Shown here one piece after another: positions 1-7,224 of a stretch of 44,981 nt of DNA. Origin of the DNA: Methylotenera_A sp031399315. GTDB lineage: Bacteria > Pseudomonadota > Gammaproteobacteria > Burkholderiales > Methylophilaceae. Position 1 is the stretch's first letter, and each line of letters opens with the position of its first letter. The stretch lies in assembly GCA_031399315.1 (NCBI GenBank), contig JANNOS010000056.1:1-44981 (forward strand), given 5' to 3'. The notes below the pieces were generated by a model, which saw only the letters and a list, made by a program, of their open reading frames with translations, was not told where the DNA came from and did not search any database. The translations under genes were made by a program, and so were the position numbers.

Positions 1-2
1 TT

Positions 3-569
3 CCAGGTAAAAAAGTTATTGACGCACTGGTGGATTTACCCTTTGCGTTGCCAACTGCAGTGGCCGGTATTGCTTTAACTGCTGTGTACGCAGGCAATGG
101 CTGGATTGGTCAGTGGCTAGAACCGCTCGGCATTAAAGTCGCATTTACGCCAATTGGCGTAATTGTCGCGCTAACTTTTATTGGTTTGCCATTTGTAGTG
201 CGCACCGTGCAGCCAGTGTTAGAAGATTTGGAAGCTGAAACAGAAGAGGCGGCGGCCAGTTTGGGAGCGAATCGTTGGCAAACCTTTTCAAAAATTATCT
301 TCCCTGCAATTTGGCCAGCACTACTTACAGGCTTTGCTTTGGCGTTTGCAAGGGCGATTGGTGAATATGGCTCAGTCATTTTTATTGCAGGTAATGTGCC
401 TTTTGTGTCTGAAATCACGCCTTTAATTATCATAACTAAGCTTGAGCAGTATGAATACGCAAGCGCAACGGCTGTTGCCGTAGTGATGTTGGTGATTTCA
501 TTTTTGCTGCTATTTGCGATTAATGGATTGCAATGGTGGGTAAATCGACGTGCAACCGCGAACAATTAA
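3..569 (+). CDS. cysT: Sulfate/thiosulfate ABC transporter permease CysT (CysU), 5'-truncated by window edge
   Basis: Inner-membrane permease half of the sulfate/thiosulfate importer, pairing with CysW and energised by CysA. The reading frame is open from base 3, so the N-terminal part lies outside the window; about 188 residues are visible. A GTG at base 30 sits inside the conserved DLPFALPTAVAG segment and is not the real start. The binding-protein-dependent permease (EAA) loop is visible as EEAAASLGANRWQTF followed by KIIFPAIWPALLTG. It matches the family C-terminus through the last membrane span and basic tail. It is followed 36 bp later by cysW on the same strand, which makes cysT-cysW-cysA an operon. 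A periplasmic sulfate-binding protein gene is expected upstream but not visible. Confidence 0.95.
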   Translation, partial: PGKKVIDALVDLPFALPTAVAGIALTAVYAGNGWIGQWLEPLGIKVAFTPIGVIVALTFIGLPFVVRTVQPVLEDLEAETEEAAASLGANRWQTFSKIIFPAIWPALLTGFALAFARAIGEYGSVIFIAGNVPFVSEITPLIIITKLEQYEYASATAVAVVMLVISFLLLFAINGLQWWVNRRATANN

Positions 570-605
570 GCGCTCATTATATTCAGAATATATTAGGAAC
601 AATTT

Positions 606-1529
606 ATGTCCATTTCTACTTCGCTGCTGACGACACAAACATCACCAGTTCAATCAACACAGTACAGCAATTATCAAAATAGAGTTGCCCGTAGCAGGGC
701 GACATCTGAGCCATTATGGGTGCGTTGGACGCTCATCTCCATTGTATTAGTCTTTTTAACATTATTTTTAATCGTGCCATTAGCAGCAGTTTTTACAGAA
801 GCCTTACGCAAGGGTTTTGATACCTATTTGACTGCACTCACTGATCCGGATGCGCTTTCATCCATCAAACTTACACTAATCGCAGCCGCCATTGCCGTGC
901 CGCTTAATCTGGTATTTGGGGTTGCTGCGGCTTGGGCAATCGCTAAATTTGAATTTCGTGGCAAAAGTATATTAATTACCTTAATTGACTTGCCATTTGC
1001 TGTCTCACCGGTCATTGCCGGCCTAATCTACGTATTGATTTTCGGCCTGCAAGGCTGGGTGGGGCCTACCTTGCTGGATCACGATATTAAAGTGATTTTC
1101 GCTATTCCCGGCATTGTACTGGCGACTATTTTTGTCACTTTTCCTTTTGTGGCGCGTGAGCTGATTCCCTTAATGCAAGCACAAGGCAAAGAGGAAGAAG
1201 AGGCAGGTTTGGTGCTTGGTGCTTCTGGTTGGCAGATTCTATGGCGCATCACTTTGCCGAATGTTAAGTGGGGCTTGTTATACGGTGTTATTTTAACCAA
1301 CGCACGCGCCATGGGCGAGTTCGGCGCGGTGTCAGTCGTCTCTGGTCATATCCGCGGTTTAACCAATACATTGCCTTTGCACGTTGAGATTTTATATAAC
1401 GAGTACAACTATGCAGCAGCTTTTGCGGTGGCTTCATTACTGGCCATATTGGCGTTAGTGACGCTGGTGCTGAAGAGCTTTGTTGAATGGAAAGTGGCGC
1501 ATGATGCCGAAATTGATGAAAAGTCTTGA
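606..1529 (+). CDS. cysW: Sulfate/thiosulfate ABC transporter permease CysW
   Basis: Second membrane permease of the sulfate importer, 307 aa. After a non-conserved N-terminal stretch of about 35 residues there are about six hydrophobic spans. The permease EAA loop reads EEEEAGLVLGASGWQILWRITLPNV, characteristic of CysW, followed by ARAMGEFGAVSVVSGHIRG. The start is supported by AGGAAC a few bases upstream. The last codons are part of a 13-bp tandem duplication (GATGAAAAGTCTT at 1515-1527, then GATGAGAAGTCTT at 1528-1540) that runs over the stop codon; the reading frame still ends normally. Confidence 0.96.
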   Translation: MSISTSLLTTQTSPVQSTQYSNYQNRVARSRATSEPLWVRWTLISIVLVFLTLFLIVPLAAVFTEALRKGFDTYLTALTDPDALSSIKLTLIAAAIAVPLNLVFGVAAAWAIAKFEFRGKSILITLIDLPFAVSPVIAGLIYVLIFGLQGWVGPTLLDHDIKVIFAIPGIVLATIFVTFPFVARELIPLMQAQGKEEEEAGLVLGASGWQILWRITLPNVKWGLLYGVILTNARAMGEFGAVSVVSGHIRGLTNTLPLHVEILYNEYNYAAAFAVASLLAILALVTLVLKSFVEWKVAHDAEIDEKS

Positions 1530-1618
1530 TGAGAAGTCTTAACCAGTAAAAATGGTAAAAAAAATCCCTATTGAACCTGAATAAATTTAACTAGATATAA
1601 CTGAACTGGAAATGAACT

Positions 1619-2683
1619 ATGAGTATTGAAATCAAAAATGTTCGAAAAAACTTTGGCAGCTTTAGTGCGCTTAACGATGTGAGCTTGGATGTGCCAAGTG
1701 GTGAATTAGTCGCCTTACTAGGCCCATCTGGTTGCGGCAAAACAACTTTGTTACGCATTATCGCTGGGCTTGAAACGCCGGATTCAGGCAGTATTCACTT
1801 TCATGGCGCGGATGCAACGGCGCGACAGGTGCGTGAGCGCGAAGTGGGTTTTGTGTTTCAACACTACGCCTTGTTTCGCCACATGACTGTATTTGAAAAT
1901 GTCGCTTTCGGTTTGCGTGTGCGCCCAAAAGAAACGCGACCAACGGATACTGAAATCAAAAGACGTGTACATGAGTTGCTAGAACTGGTACAGCTAGACT
2001 GGCTGGCTGACCGCTATCCGCCACAATTATCAGGCGGACAGCGCCAACGGATTGCTTTGGCGCGTGCGTTGGCGGTAGAGCCGAAAGTGCTTTTGCTGGA
2101 TGAACCATTTGGTGCGTTAGATGCGAAAGTGCGTAAAGAATTGCGCCGCTGGTTGCGTCGCTTGCATGACGAGTTACACATTACCAGCATTTTTGTGACG
2201 CATGATCAAGAAGAAGCGCTGGAAGTATCAGACCGTGTGGTAGTAATTAACAAAGGTAAAATCGAACAAATTGGCTCGCCACAAGAAGTGTACGATCACC
2301 CAGTGTCACCTTTTGTTTATCAGTTTTTAGGAAATGTTAACCAGTTTAATAGCCAAATCCATGAAGGCGAAGCCAACATTGGCGGCATAGGTTTAAAAAT
2401 TGATGCACATCACGACACTAAACACAGCGCAGGCTTGGCTTATGTACGCCCGCATGATATCGAAATTCATAAAGAGCTGAATGGTACTAAGCCTGCTTTT
2501 GAAGCGGTGATTAGCTATATTCACGCCATTGGGCCACTGGTTAGGTTGGAACTACAACGTGATGATCAATCCGAGGTGATTGAATCTGAATTAACCAGAG
2601 AGCGATTTTTGCAATTGGATGTGGAAGTGGGTAATAAAGTCTACGTTTATCCGCGGAATGTTCGAGTATTTTTGCAGAGCTAA
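1619..2683 (+). CDS. cysA: Sulfate/thiosulfate ABC transporter ATPase CysA
   Basis: Cytoplasmic ATPase of the sulfate importer, 354 aa. Visible motifs are Walker A GPSGCGKT near residue 39, Q-loop VFQHYALF, signature LSGGQRQR near residue 136, Walker B VLLLDEPFGALD and the H-loop VTHDQEEA. The C-terminal ~110 residues form the regulatory/TOBE-like domain (AYVRPHDIEI and following) expected in CysA/MalK-type subunits. It lies 89 bp after cysW, probably in the same transcript. The adjacency to cysT and cysW makes sulfate/thiosulfate the likely substrate rather than sugar or spermidine. Confidence 0.96.
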   Translation: MSIEIKNVRKNFGSFSALNDVSLDVPSGELVALLGPSGCGKTTLLRIIAGLETPDSGSIHFHGADATARQVREREVGFVFQHYALFRHMTVFENVAFGLRVRPKETRPTDTEIKRRVHELLELVQLDWLADRYPPQLSGGQRQRIALARALAVEPKVLLLDEPFGALDAKVRKELRRWLRRLHDELHITSIFVTHDQEEALEVSDRVVVINKGKIEQIGSPQEVYDHPVSPFVYQFLGNVNQFNSQIHEGEANIGGIGLKIDAHHDTKHSAGLAYVRPHDIEIHKELNGTKPAFEAVISYIHAIGPLVRLELQRDDQSEVIESELTRERFLQLDVEVGNKVYVYPRNVRVFLQS

Positions 2684-2763
2684 TATGAACGGCTTCTTAA
2701 TGGACAATTAATTGTATTTTTGAGCTAAAAAATAAAAACTATGCCGCTGTGACCCGCATGGGT

Positions 2764-2792
2764 ATTGGTCTGCAGACCGACTGTTTTTATGT
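2764..2792 (+). terminator. Possible weak terminator after cysA
   Basis: A 12-bp palindrome GGTCTGCAGACC (2767-2778) can fold into a short stem and is followed by a T-rich run (CTGTTTTTATG and a second T7 run). The stem is only 4-6 bp, so this is a weak call. It lies in the 386-bp gap between cysA and the HAD gene. Apart from this and the Pho-box-like promoter at 2927-2960, I see nothing else in that gap. Confidence 0.3.
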
Positions 2793-2926
2793 TTTTTTAT
2801 GTCTTTCTTGAACTCAAAGACATTCTATTCTCTTTAATCCTGCGTGTTTGGTACAAGAGTTTGTGTGCATGATGACTTTAAATGCACTGTTTTAACTCAT
2901 TTAAGAAGTCAAGCAGACCGTTTTTG

Positions 2927-2960
2927 CTGTCATCGTTTAGTCAAAATAAACCAGTAAACT
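2927..2960 (+). promoter_or_regulatory. Candidate PhoB box and promoter for the HAD phosphatase/SemiSWEET pair
   Basis: CTGTCAT (2927-2933), 4-bp spacer CGTT, then TAGTCAA (2938-2944): 7/7 and 4/7 matches to the PhoB heptamer CTGTCAT at the expected 11-bp period. Exactly 10 bp downstream lies TAAACT (2955-2960), a plausible -10, the same geometry as the pstS and porin promoters here. The leader to the start at 3070 is about 100 nt. The second heptamer is weak, so moderate confidence. Confidence 0.5.
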
Positions 2961-3069
2961 TCCTCTGTAAGCCAATATCTACAGGGCGCTTGCCATAGAT
3001 TTGGTGATTAAAACTAAACTGGCACGACTTATGCAGGTTTGTAGGTGTTGTATGTTAAAGGCGCAATTA

Positions 3070-3876
3070 ATGAAGATGACTAGCACTAGAACAGAATCAA
3101 CGGTTGAATATTTAGTCGCAAGTGATTTTGACCAGACATTGAGTTTTAATGATTCTGGCATTGTATTGGCCGAGATGCTTGGCGTTACCGATTACGAGAA
3201 AAAAGTAGCGGGCTTGGCGCGTTCTAATTTGGTTCAGCAGGGCGCAGAGCTGGCTTATTTAATGCGGCACGACCCTGCTTTTCGTGGGGTGCGTAAGGAG
3301 CATTTGGTTGAAGCAGGCAAGCACGTGCGGCTTAAAGATAACGTAAAGTTATTTACTGAAATTTTGGCCGAGGGTTTAGATGGCTACCGTTTTCAATTTT
3401 ATGTGATTTCCGCAGGGCCCGCGCTGGTGGTACGTTCTGCGCTCGAAAATATCGTTTCGCCAGAGCATGTATTTGGCTCCGAATTCGAGTTTGATGCAAA
3501 TAGCGGGGAGATGAGCCGCATCGTGCGTGTGCCTGCGGGCAATGGCAAAGTGGCGGTGCTGCAAGAGCTGGAGCAAGCGCTACAAATTAGCCCAGACCGC
3601 GTGATCTACGTAGGTGATGGCAGCTCGGACCTTTACGTGATGCACGATGTAAATAGCCGCGATGGGCATTCTATTGCAGTTTCTGAAACAAAATCGATAG
3701 GCCGTATAGCCAATAGAACCGTGGTGAGCGATAGCGCGGTGAGCGTGCTGGTGCCTATTTTAGAAGATGTGCTGAAATGGGACTCGGTACAGATTCGTGA
3801 ATTGTTTGCTACGCATGGTTTAACCTTGCAGGATTGGGATAAGATTCATACCGATTGGATTGCCTTCCACAACTAA
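3070..3876 (+). CDS. HAD-superfamily phosphatase, subclass IB (phosphoserine-phosphatase-like), substrate unknown
   Basis: 268-aa cytoplasmic haloacid-dehalogenase-type phosphatase. The start ATG at 3070 was chosen because AAAGG (3057-3061) lies 8 nt upstream; longer in-frame starts lack this. Motif I is SDFDQT with nucleophile D19 and acid/base D21. A YVISAGP segment carries the motif II serine, and YVGDGSSDLYVM is the motif IV metal-binding loop. The helical cap between motifs I and II fits subclass IB (SerB, PHOSPHO1, MtnX relatives). It lacks the N-terminal ACT region of SerB and is not next to serine or methionine-salvage genes, so phosphoserine is not assumed. The Pho-box-like promoter upstream suggests a role in phosphate scavenging, perhaps on phosphorylated head groups; this is inference. 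The SemiSWEET-like gene follows after 20 bp. Confidence 0.8.
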   Translation: MKMTSTRTESTVEYLVASDFDQTLSFNDSGIVLAEMLGVTDYEKKVAGLARSNLVQQGAELAYLMRHDPAFRGVRKEHLVEAGKHVRLKDNVKLFTEILAEGLDGYRFQFYVISAGPALVVRSALENIVSPEHVFGSEFEFDANSGEMSRIVRVPAGNGKVAVLQELEQALQISPDRVIYVGDGSSDLYVMHDVNSRDGHSIAVSETKSIGRIANRTVVSDSAVSVLVPILEDVLKWDSVQIRELFATHGLTLQDWDKIHTDWIAFHN

Positions 3877-3896
3877 ACTATTTTGAAAATTTAAGT

Positions 3897-4151
3897 ATGA
3901 ATACAACAGACATTATTGGTTATTTTTCTGCATTTTTAACAACATTCGCTTTTGTGCCACAGGCGCTACACTCGTGGAAAACCCGTGATTTATCGGGCGT
4001 TTCACTGCCCATGTACAGCATATTTAGCGCGGGTGTGGTGGGTTGGATAATCTATGGCGTATCAATCGCCTGTTGGCCGGTTGTGGCTGCAAACGTCGTA
4101 ACTTTTATCTTGGCTTGCGTGGTGCTTTGGTTAAAGTTAAAGCATCGCTAA
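3897..4151 (+). CDS. SemiSWEET/PQ-loop family small membrane protein
   Basis: 84-aa protein with three predicted membrane segments (about residues 5-22, 38-57 and 60-80) and the PQ-loop signature FVPQALHSWKTRDLSGVS, the hallmark of bacterial SemiSWEETs, which dimerise to form a sugar facilitator. The ATG at 3897 aligns with the usual family N-terminus; a longer open frame upstream overlaps the HAD gene and is rejected. Only 20 bp separate it from the HAD gene, so co-transcription is likely. Sugar transport is a family property; the actual substrate is unknown here. Confidence 0.8.
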   Translation: MNTTDIIGYFSAFLTTFAFVPQALHSWKTRDLSGVSLPMYSIFSAGVVGWIIYGVSIACWPVVAANVVTFILACVVLWLKLKHR

Positions 4152-4223
4152 ATGAGCATGCTAGTTTTAAAACAGTATAAACCGTTAACTTTCAAATAGT
4201 TAAGTCAAAAAAACTTCATATTA

Positions 4224-4257
4224 CCATAATCAAACTGTCATCTCTCACTGCCAAACT
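4224..4257 (+). promoter_or_regulatory. Candidate PhoB half-box upstream of the PAP2 gene
   Basis: CCATAAT (4224-4230), CAAA, then a perfect CTGTCAT (4235-4241). The CAAA spacer plus CTGTCAT is identical to the porin promoter at 16774-16784. A weak -10-like CAAACT (4252-4257) lies 10 bp downstream. The first heptamer matches at only 4/7, so this is the less certain of the plus-strand sites. Confidence 0.4.
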
Positions 4258-4305
4258 TGCATCATGAAATATTGTATTCAAGTATTTTAAGTGGGGGTTA
4301 TAAGC

Positions 4306-4830
4306 ATGAATCAAATATTAAGCCGCATGCAAGCCATAGATAGCGCACTATGCGTAACAGTGAGCCATACAGGGCAATATCGATTAATCCGCAATTGGTT
4401 TCGCATGATTAGTCGCCTAGGGGATGGCGTGTTTTGGTACGTGCTCATGCTGGCTATTTTAGCCACGCAGCAAACAGACGGCATTAAACCAGTGTTGCAT
4501 ATGTTGGCAGCAGGCCTAACGGGTACCGTCATTTACAAATGGTTAAAAGCTAAAACACTGCGTCCACGCCCTTATCAGGTGCGTCAAGATGTCTTTATGT
4601 CTGGCAAGCCGCTCGATCATTTTAGTTTCCCCTCTGGGCACACGCTGCACGCGGTCGCATTTGGTTTGGTTGCCCTTTTTTATTACCCGCTGTTGGCAGT
4701 GGTGTTAATGCCATTTATTGTGATGGTCGGCATCTCGCGCGTAGTGTTGGGCTTGCATTACCCAAGTGATGTGTTGGCCGGCGCGGCGATTGGCTATGTG
4801 ATTGCGGTTGCTTCTATTAGCCTAATTTAG
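4306..4830 (+). CDS. PAP2-superfamily membrane phosphatase
   Basis: 174-aa integral membrane phosphatase of the type 2 phosphatidic acid phosphatase family. The three signature motifs are intact: K81-x6-R88P89, PSGH at 109-112, and SR-x5-H-x3-D with S144, R145, H151 and D155. Members dephosphorylate phosphatidate, phosphatidylglycerophosphate or undecaprenyl pyrophosphate outside the inner membrane; the sequence does not decide which. Start at 4306 is preceded by GGGGG (4293-4297) 8 nt upstream; the GTG at 4291 would place that signal inside the gene. It sits between a Pho-box-like half-site and the Zn-PLC-like gene, which suggests phospholipid-related work under phosphate limitation (inference). 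Confidence 0.88.
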   Translation: MNQILSRMQAIDSALCVTVSHTGQYRLIRNWFRMISRLGDGVFWYVLMLAILATQQTDGIKPVLHMLAAGLTGTVIYKWLKAKTLRPRPYQVRQDVFMSGKPLDHFSFPSGHTLHAVAFGLVALFYYPLLAVVLMPFIVMVGISRVVLGLHYPSDVLAGAAIGYVIAVASISLI

Positions 4831-4915
4831 TTTCGGGTTTTAGTCAGGCTCTTATGCAGGCTTATATTAGTAAAGTTTTGCGTGAAGTTACTTAAACCAT
4901 AAAAACTAACAATTA

Positions 4916-4943
4916 CGTCATTCCCGCTTTCGTGGGAATGACG
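4916..4943. repeat. Dispersed palindromic element (GTCATTCCCGC type), possible bidirectional terminator
   Basis: CGTCATTCCCGC (4916-4927), loop TTTC, GTGGGAATGACG (4932-4943): a 12-bp stem with one G-T pair. This hairpin class is common between genes in many proteobacteria. It lies between the convergent PAP2 and Zn-PLC-like genes, where it could end both transcripts. Confidence 0.75.
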
Positions 4944-4959
4944 AATCGGGCGAAACACT

Positions 4960-5829
4960 CTAGTGCATATCGATTTTCTGCCTTGCGTGGTAATAGTCGA
5001 CAGGGTGCAATATCCGTAGACGTAAATCCCCCAAGCACTCTGTGCGCCAGGCAATCAACTCTGTTGCGCTTAAATGGTGCAATTCTGGCTCCCAGTGCGG
5101 TCTTGTGCCTTGCAGGGCGCTGTTAAAATTGGCTAAAGCGTGCTCTGTCTTAACCAAGTAATAATTCAGATTGTTAACAAATTCAGTATCGCGCTTTTTA
5201 AGACCCCACAAAAGTAGCGATGAAATCGGACTATATCGAAGCAGTCGATCTAAATTTGCCAAGCGCCTTAAGTTGGCCTTTACTAATTTAGGTTGCAATT
5301 TAAAATGCGGCGCAACAAATTGCGTCAGTTCTTTGATATGGCTTTTAATGAGCCTGTGCGGCGGGTCAATCACATGTTGCGCAATATGCCCATCCATCGC
5401 CCATTCTGACGCGATATGCGTCACAATCGTTTTATTAAGCCATTTGGCCTCGTGTGCGGGTACAAAATGGTTGTGCGCAATCACATCCACAAATAAGTGG
5501 CTGGCATAGCCCACCGCTATGGCGATTTCTTCATCCGTTTCCGCGCTAGTGATCATTTGCTCAGAAACTTGCCATTGGTGTGTGGTGCTAAACGATTTTG
5601 AAATGACGGCTAAATCGGGCAAACACGCGCCAGCGAGGACTAATTTCGGAAATTTTCTGATGGCTTGCTGAATTTTAGGGTCTAATATTTTACAACCCAG
5701 TAAAGGCGCAGCCATGAGTAAGTATTGCGAGAAGTAAATATGTGTAAACAAGCCCCAAGCATTGGCATCTAGCGCATAAAAGCTGATGGGGATTGCCCAT
5801 AACACCTTGATGGAAAATGCTTTTTTCAT
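4960..5829 (-). CDS. Secreted zinc-dependent phospholipase C-like protein
   Basis: 289-aa protein with a signal peptide: MKK start, hydrophobic core, and a cleavage-type DANA ending at residue 24, leaving Trp25 as the first mature residue. In characterised zinc phospholipases C the amino-terminal Trp itself binds zinc, so this match is telling. Further ligand-type residues are H30 (WGLFTH), D72 (LPDLAV) and the H111-x3-D115-x3-H119 motif (SHLFVDVIAHNH). Overall this fits the zinc-dependent PLC family (Pfam Zn_dep_PLPC), acting in the periplasm or outside the cell. The substrate (phospholipid) is a family inference; some relatives have unknown activity. The ATG at 5829 is preferred over an upstream GTG, which gives a poorer signal peptide. 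It is divergent from the GT4 gene, with a Pho-box-like site in the shared promoter. Confidence 0.75.
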   Translation of the reverse strand: MKKAFSIKVLWAIPISFYALDANAWGLFTHIYFSQYLLMAAPLLGCKILDPKIQQAIRKFPKLVLAGACLPDLAVISKSFSTTHQWQVSEQMITSAETDEEIAIAVGYASHLFVDVIAHNHFVPAHEAKWLNKTIVTHIASEWAMDGHIAQHVIDPPHRLIKSHIKELTQFVAPHFKLQPKLVKANLRRLANLDRLLRYSPISSLLLWGLKKRDTEFVNNLNYYLVKTEHALANFNSALQGTRPHWEPELHHLSATELIAWRTECLGDLRLRILHPVDYYHARQKIDMH

Positions 5830-5874
5830 ATGCAGCACTTTTACATGATATTGTGAATTTCAGATTAATAATTA

Positions 5875-5892
5875 ATGACAGTTTCATGAAAA
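5875..5892 (-). promoter_or_regulatory. Candidate PhoB box for the Zn-PLC-like gene
   Basis: On the minus strand: TTTTCAT, spacer GAAA, then a perfect CTGTCAT (5892 down to 5875). Matches to the PhoB heptamer are 5/7 and 7/7. No good -10 is seen 10 bp downstream (TCTGAA), which weakens the call. The site is about 46 bp from the start codon at 5829. Confidence 0.5.
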
Positions 5893-5904
5893 TTTTGTGT
5901 TTTG

Positions 5905-5938
5905 TGGTCACAAGTTTGTCATATTTAAAAGCTAGTAT
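5905..5938 (+). promoter_or_regulatory. Candidate PhoB box and promoter for the GT4 gene
   Basis: TGGTCAC (5905-5911), AAGT, TTGTCAT (5916-5922): 4/7 and 6/7 matches to the PhoB heptamer, followed exactly 10 bp later by TAGTAT (5933-5938) as -10. The spacing is identical to the pstS promoter. The start codon is at 5966. Confidence 0.55.
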
Positions 5939-5965
5939 TTATCTAATTAAATTAGGCCTAACTGA

Positions 5966-7165
5966 ATGAATATATTATTGATTTCGGATGTTTATTTCCC
6001 GCGTGTGAATGGCGTTTCTACTTCGGTAAGAACGTTTACCGAGCAATTACAGTTGCTTGGCCATCACGTGCATCTAATTGCGCCAGATTACGGCGTAGAA
6101 ACTGCAGATGAAGCTTGGATTACCCGCGTGCCCGCGCGTAAAATTTTCTTCGATCCTGAAGACAAGTTGATGAAATATGCTGAAGTATTGAAGCTTTTGC
6201 CTGTGTTGCGAGAAAAGAAATTTGACCTGATACATATTCATACGCCATTTATTGCGCATTATGCGGGGCTTAAGTTGGCTAAGTTGTTGGAAATTCCAGT
6301 GGTGGAAACCTACCACACATTTTTTGAAGACTATTTACATCATTATCTACCGTGGATTCCTACGTCGGCGGCGCGCGGCCTAGCAAGGCAGATTTCTAGA
6401 AAGCAATGTAATCAAGTGGATGCGATTGTTGCCCCATCAAAACCTATGTTAAAAGTGTTGCGAAGCTACGGCGTTAACGCAAAGGCAGAAGTGATTGCAA
6501 CTGGATTACAAGCCAACAGTTTTGCCGATGCCGATGGTGACGTGTTTAGGCAAAAATATGGTATTGCTTTAAAAAGGCCGATGCTGCTGTATGTGGGACG
6601 CGTTGCGCATGAAAAGAATATTGGTTTTCTGTTAGAAGTCGCTCAAAAGTTAATTCAAAGAACACCCGATATTTTGTTGGTGATTACAGGTGAAGGCCCA
6701 GCCGAAGCAAGTTTGCACGCGCAGGTGAAAACACTTGGTATTGAAAAGAACGTACAGTTTATTGGCTATTTAGATCGTAATACTGAACTCAATGCGTGTT
6801 ACAAATCTGCTGATGTGTTTGTGTTTGCCTCTAAAAGTGAAACGCAAGGCTTGGTGTTACTAGAGGCGATGGCGCAAGGTACGCCCGTGGTGGCGATTGC
6901 AGAACTTGGTACAGCTTCGATATTGATTGAAGGGCAGGGCGCAAAGATTGCCACAGAGAACGCACCAGAGTTTGCAGATAAAATACACAGTTTATTGTTG
7001 CAACCTAAAGCGCGAAAAGCGTTAGGTGAGGCAGGCCAGCAATATGCTATCACGCAGTGGTCAGCAAGTGCGAAGGCCGAACATATGGTAAATTTTTATC
7101 AGAATTTAATTGCTCATGCAGAGTCAAATAAGACATCTGCGCAATTGGGTGTGCAGCAAGCGTAA
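5966..7165 (+). CDS. GT4-family glycosyltransferase, probably acting on a lipid acceptor
   Basis: 399-aa GT-B fold glycosyltransferase. The N-terminal acceptor domain opens with LLISDVYFPRVNGVSTSV, the glycine loop typical of GT4 enzymes such as diacylglycerol glucosyl/mannosyl-transferases. The mid-linker has LLYVGRVAHEKNIGFLLE, and the C-terminal donor site has the E-x7-E motif in SETQGLVLLEAMAQGTPVVA. No signal peptide is seen; it is probably a peripheral inner-membrane enzyme on the cytoplasmic side. Diacylglycerol as acceptor is an inference from closest family resemblance plus context: it diverges from a secreted PLC-like gene, has a Pho-box-like promoter and lies beside the pst operon. 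An alternative role is mannosylation of a polyprenyl or polysaccharide precursor. It is convergent with phoU. Confidence 0.82.
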   Translation: MNILLISDVYFPRVNGVSTSVRTFTEQLQLLGHHVHLIAPDYGVETADEAWITRVPARKIFFDPEDKLMKYAEVLKLLPVLREKKFDLIHIHTPFIAHYAGLKLAKLLEIPVVETYHTFFEDYLHHYLPWIPTSAARGLARQISRKQCNQVDAIVAPSKPMLKVLRSYGVNAKAEVIATGLQANSFADADGDVFRQKYGIALKRPMLLYVGRVAHEKNIGFLLEVAQKLIQRTPDILLVITGEGPAEASLHAQVKTLGIEKNVQFIGYLDRNTELNACYKSADVFVFASKSETQGLVLLEAMAQGTPVVAIAELGTASILIEGQGAKIATENAPEFADKIHSLLLQPKARKALGEAGQQYAITQWSASAKAEHMVNFYQNLIAHAESNKTSAQLGVQQA

Positions 7166-7224
7166 GCATTATTTTTCTTGGCTTGCTGCGGGCTTAGTTA
7201 ACTACACTAGTTAGCTGAAACAAG

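Noticed and set aside
1..569. cysT looked truncated at its N-terminus
   Set aside because: The frame is open to the first bases of the window; the gene simply continues beyond the edge.
3001..3069. Longer N-terminus for the HAD phosphatase, starting at TTG 3001
   Set aside because: The extra residues have no family match, and the best ribosome-binding site serves the ATG at 3070.
5171..5509. Plus-strand open frame of 112 codons opposite the Zn-PLC-like gene
   Set aside because: It is a shadow of the conserved minus-strand gene; its composition is not protein-like.
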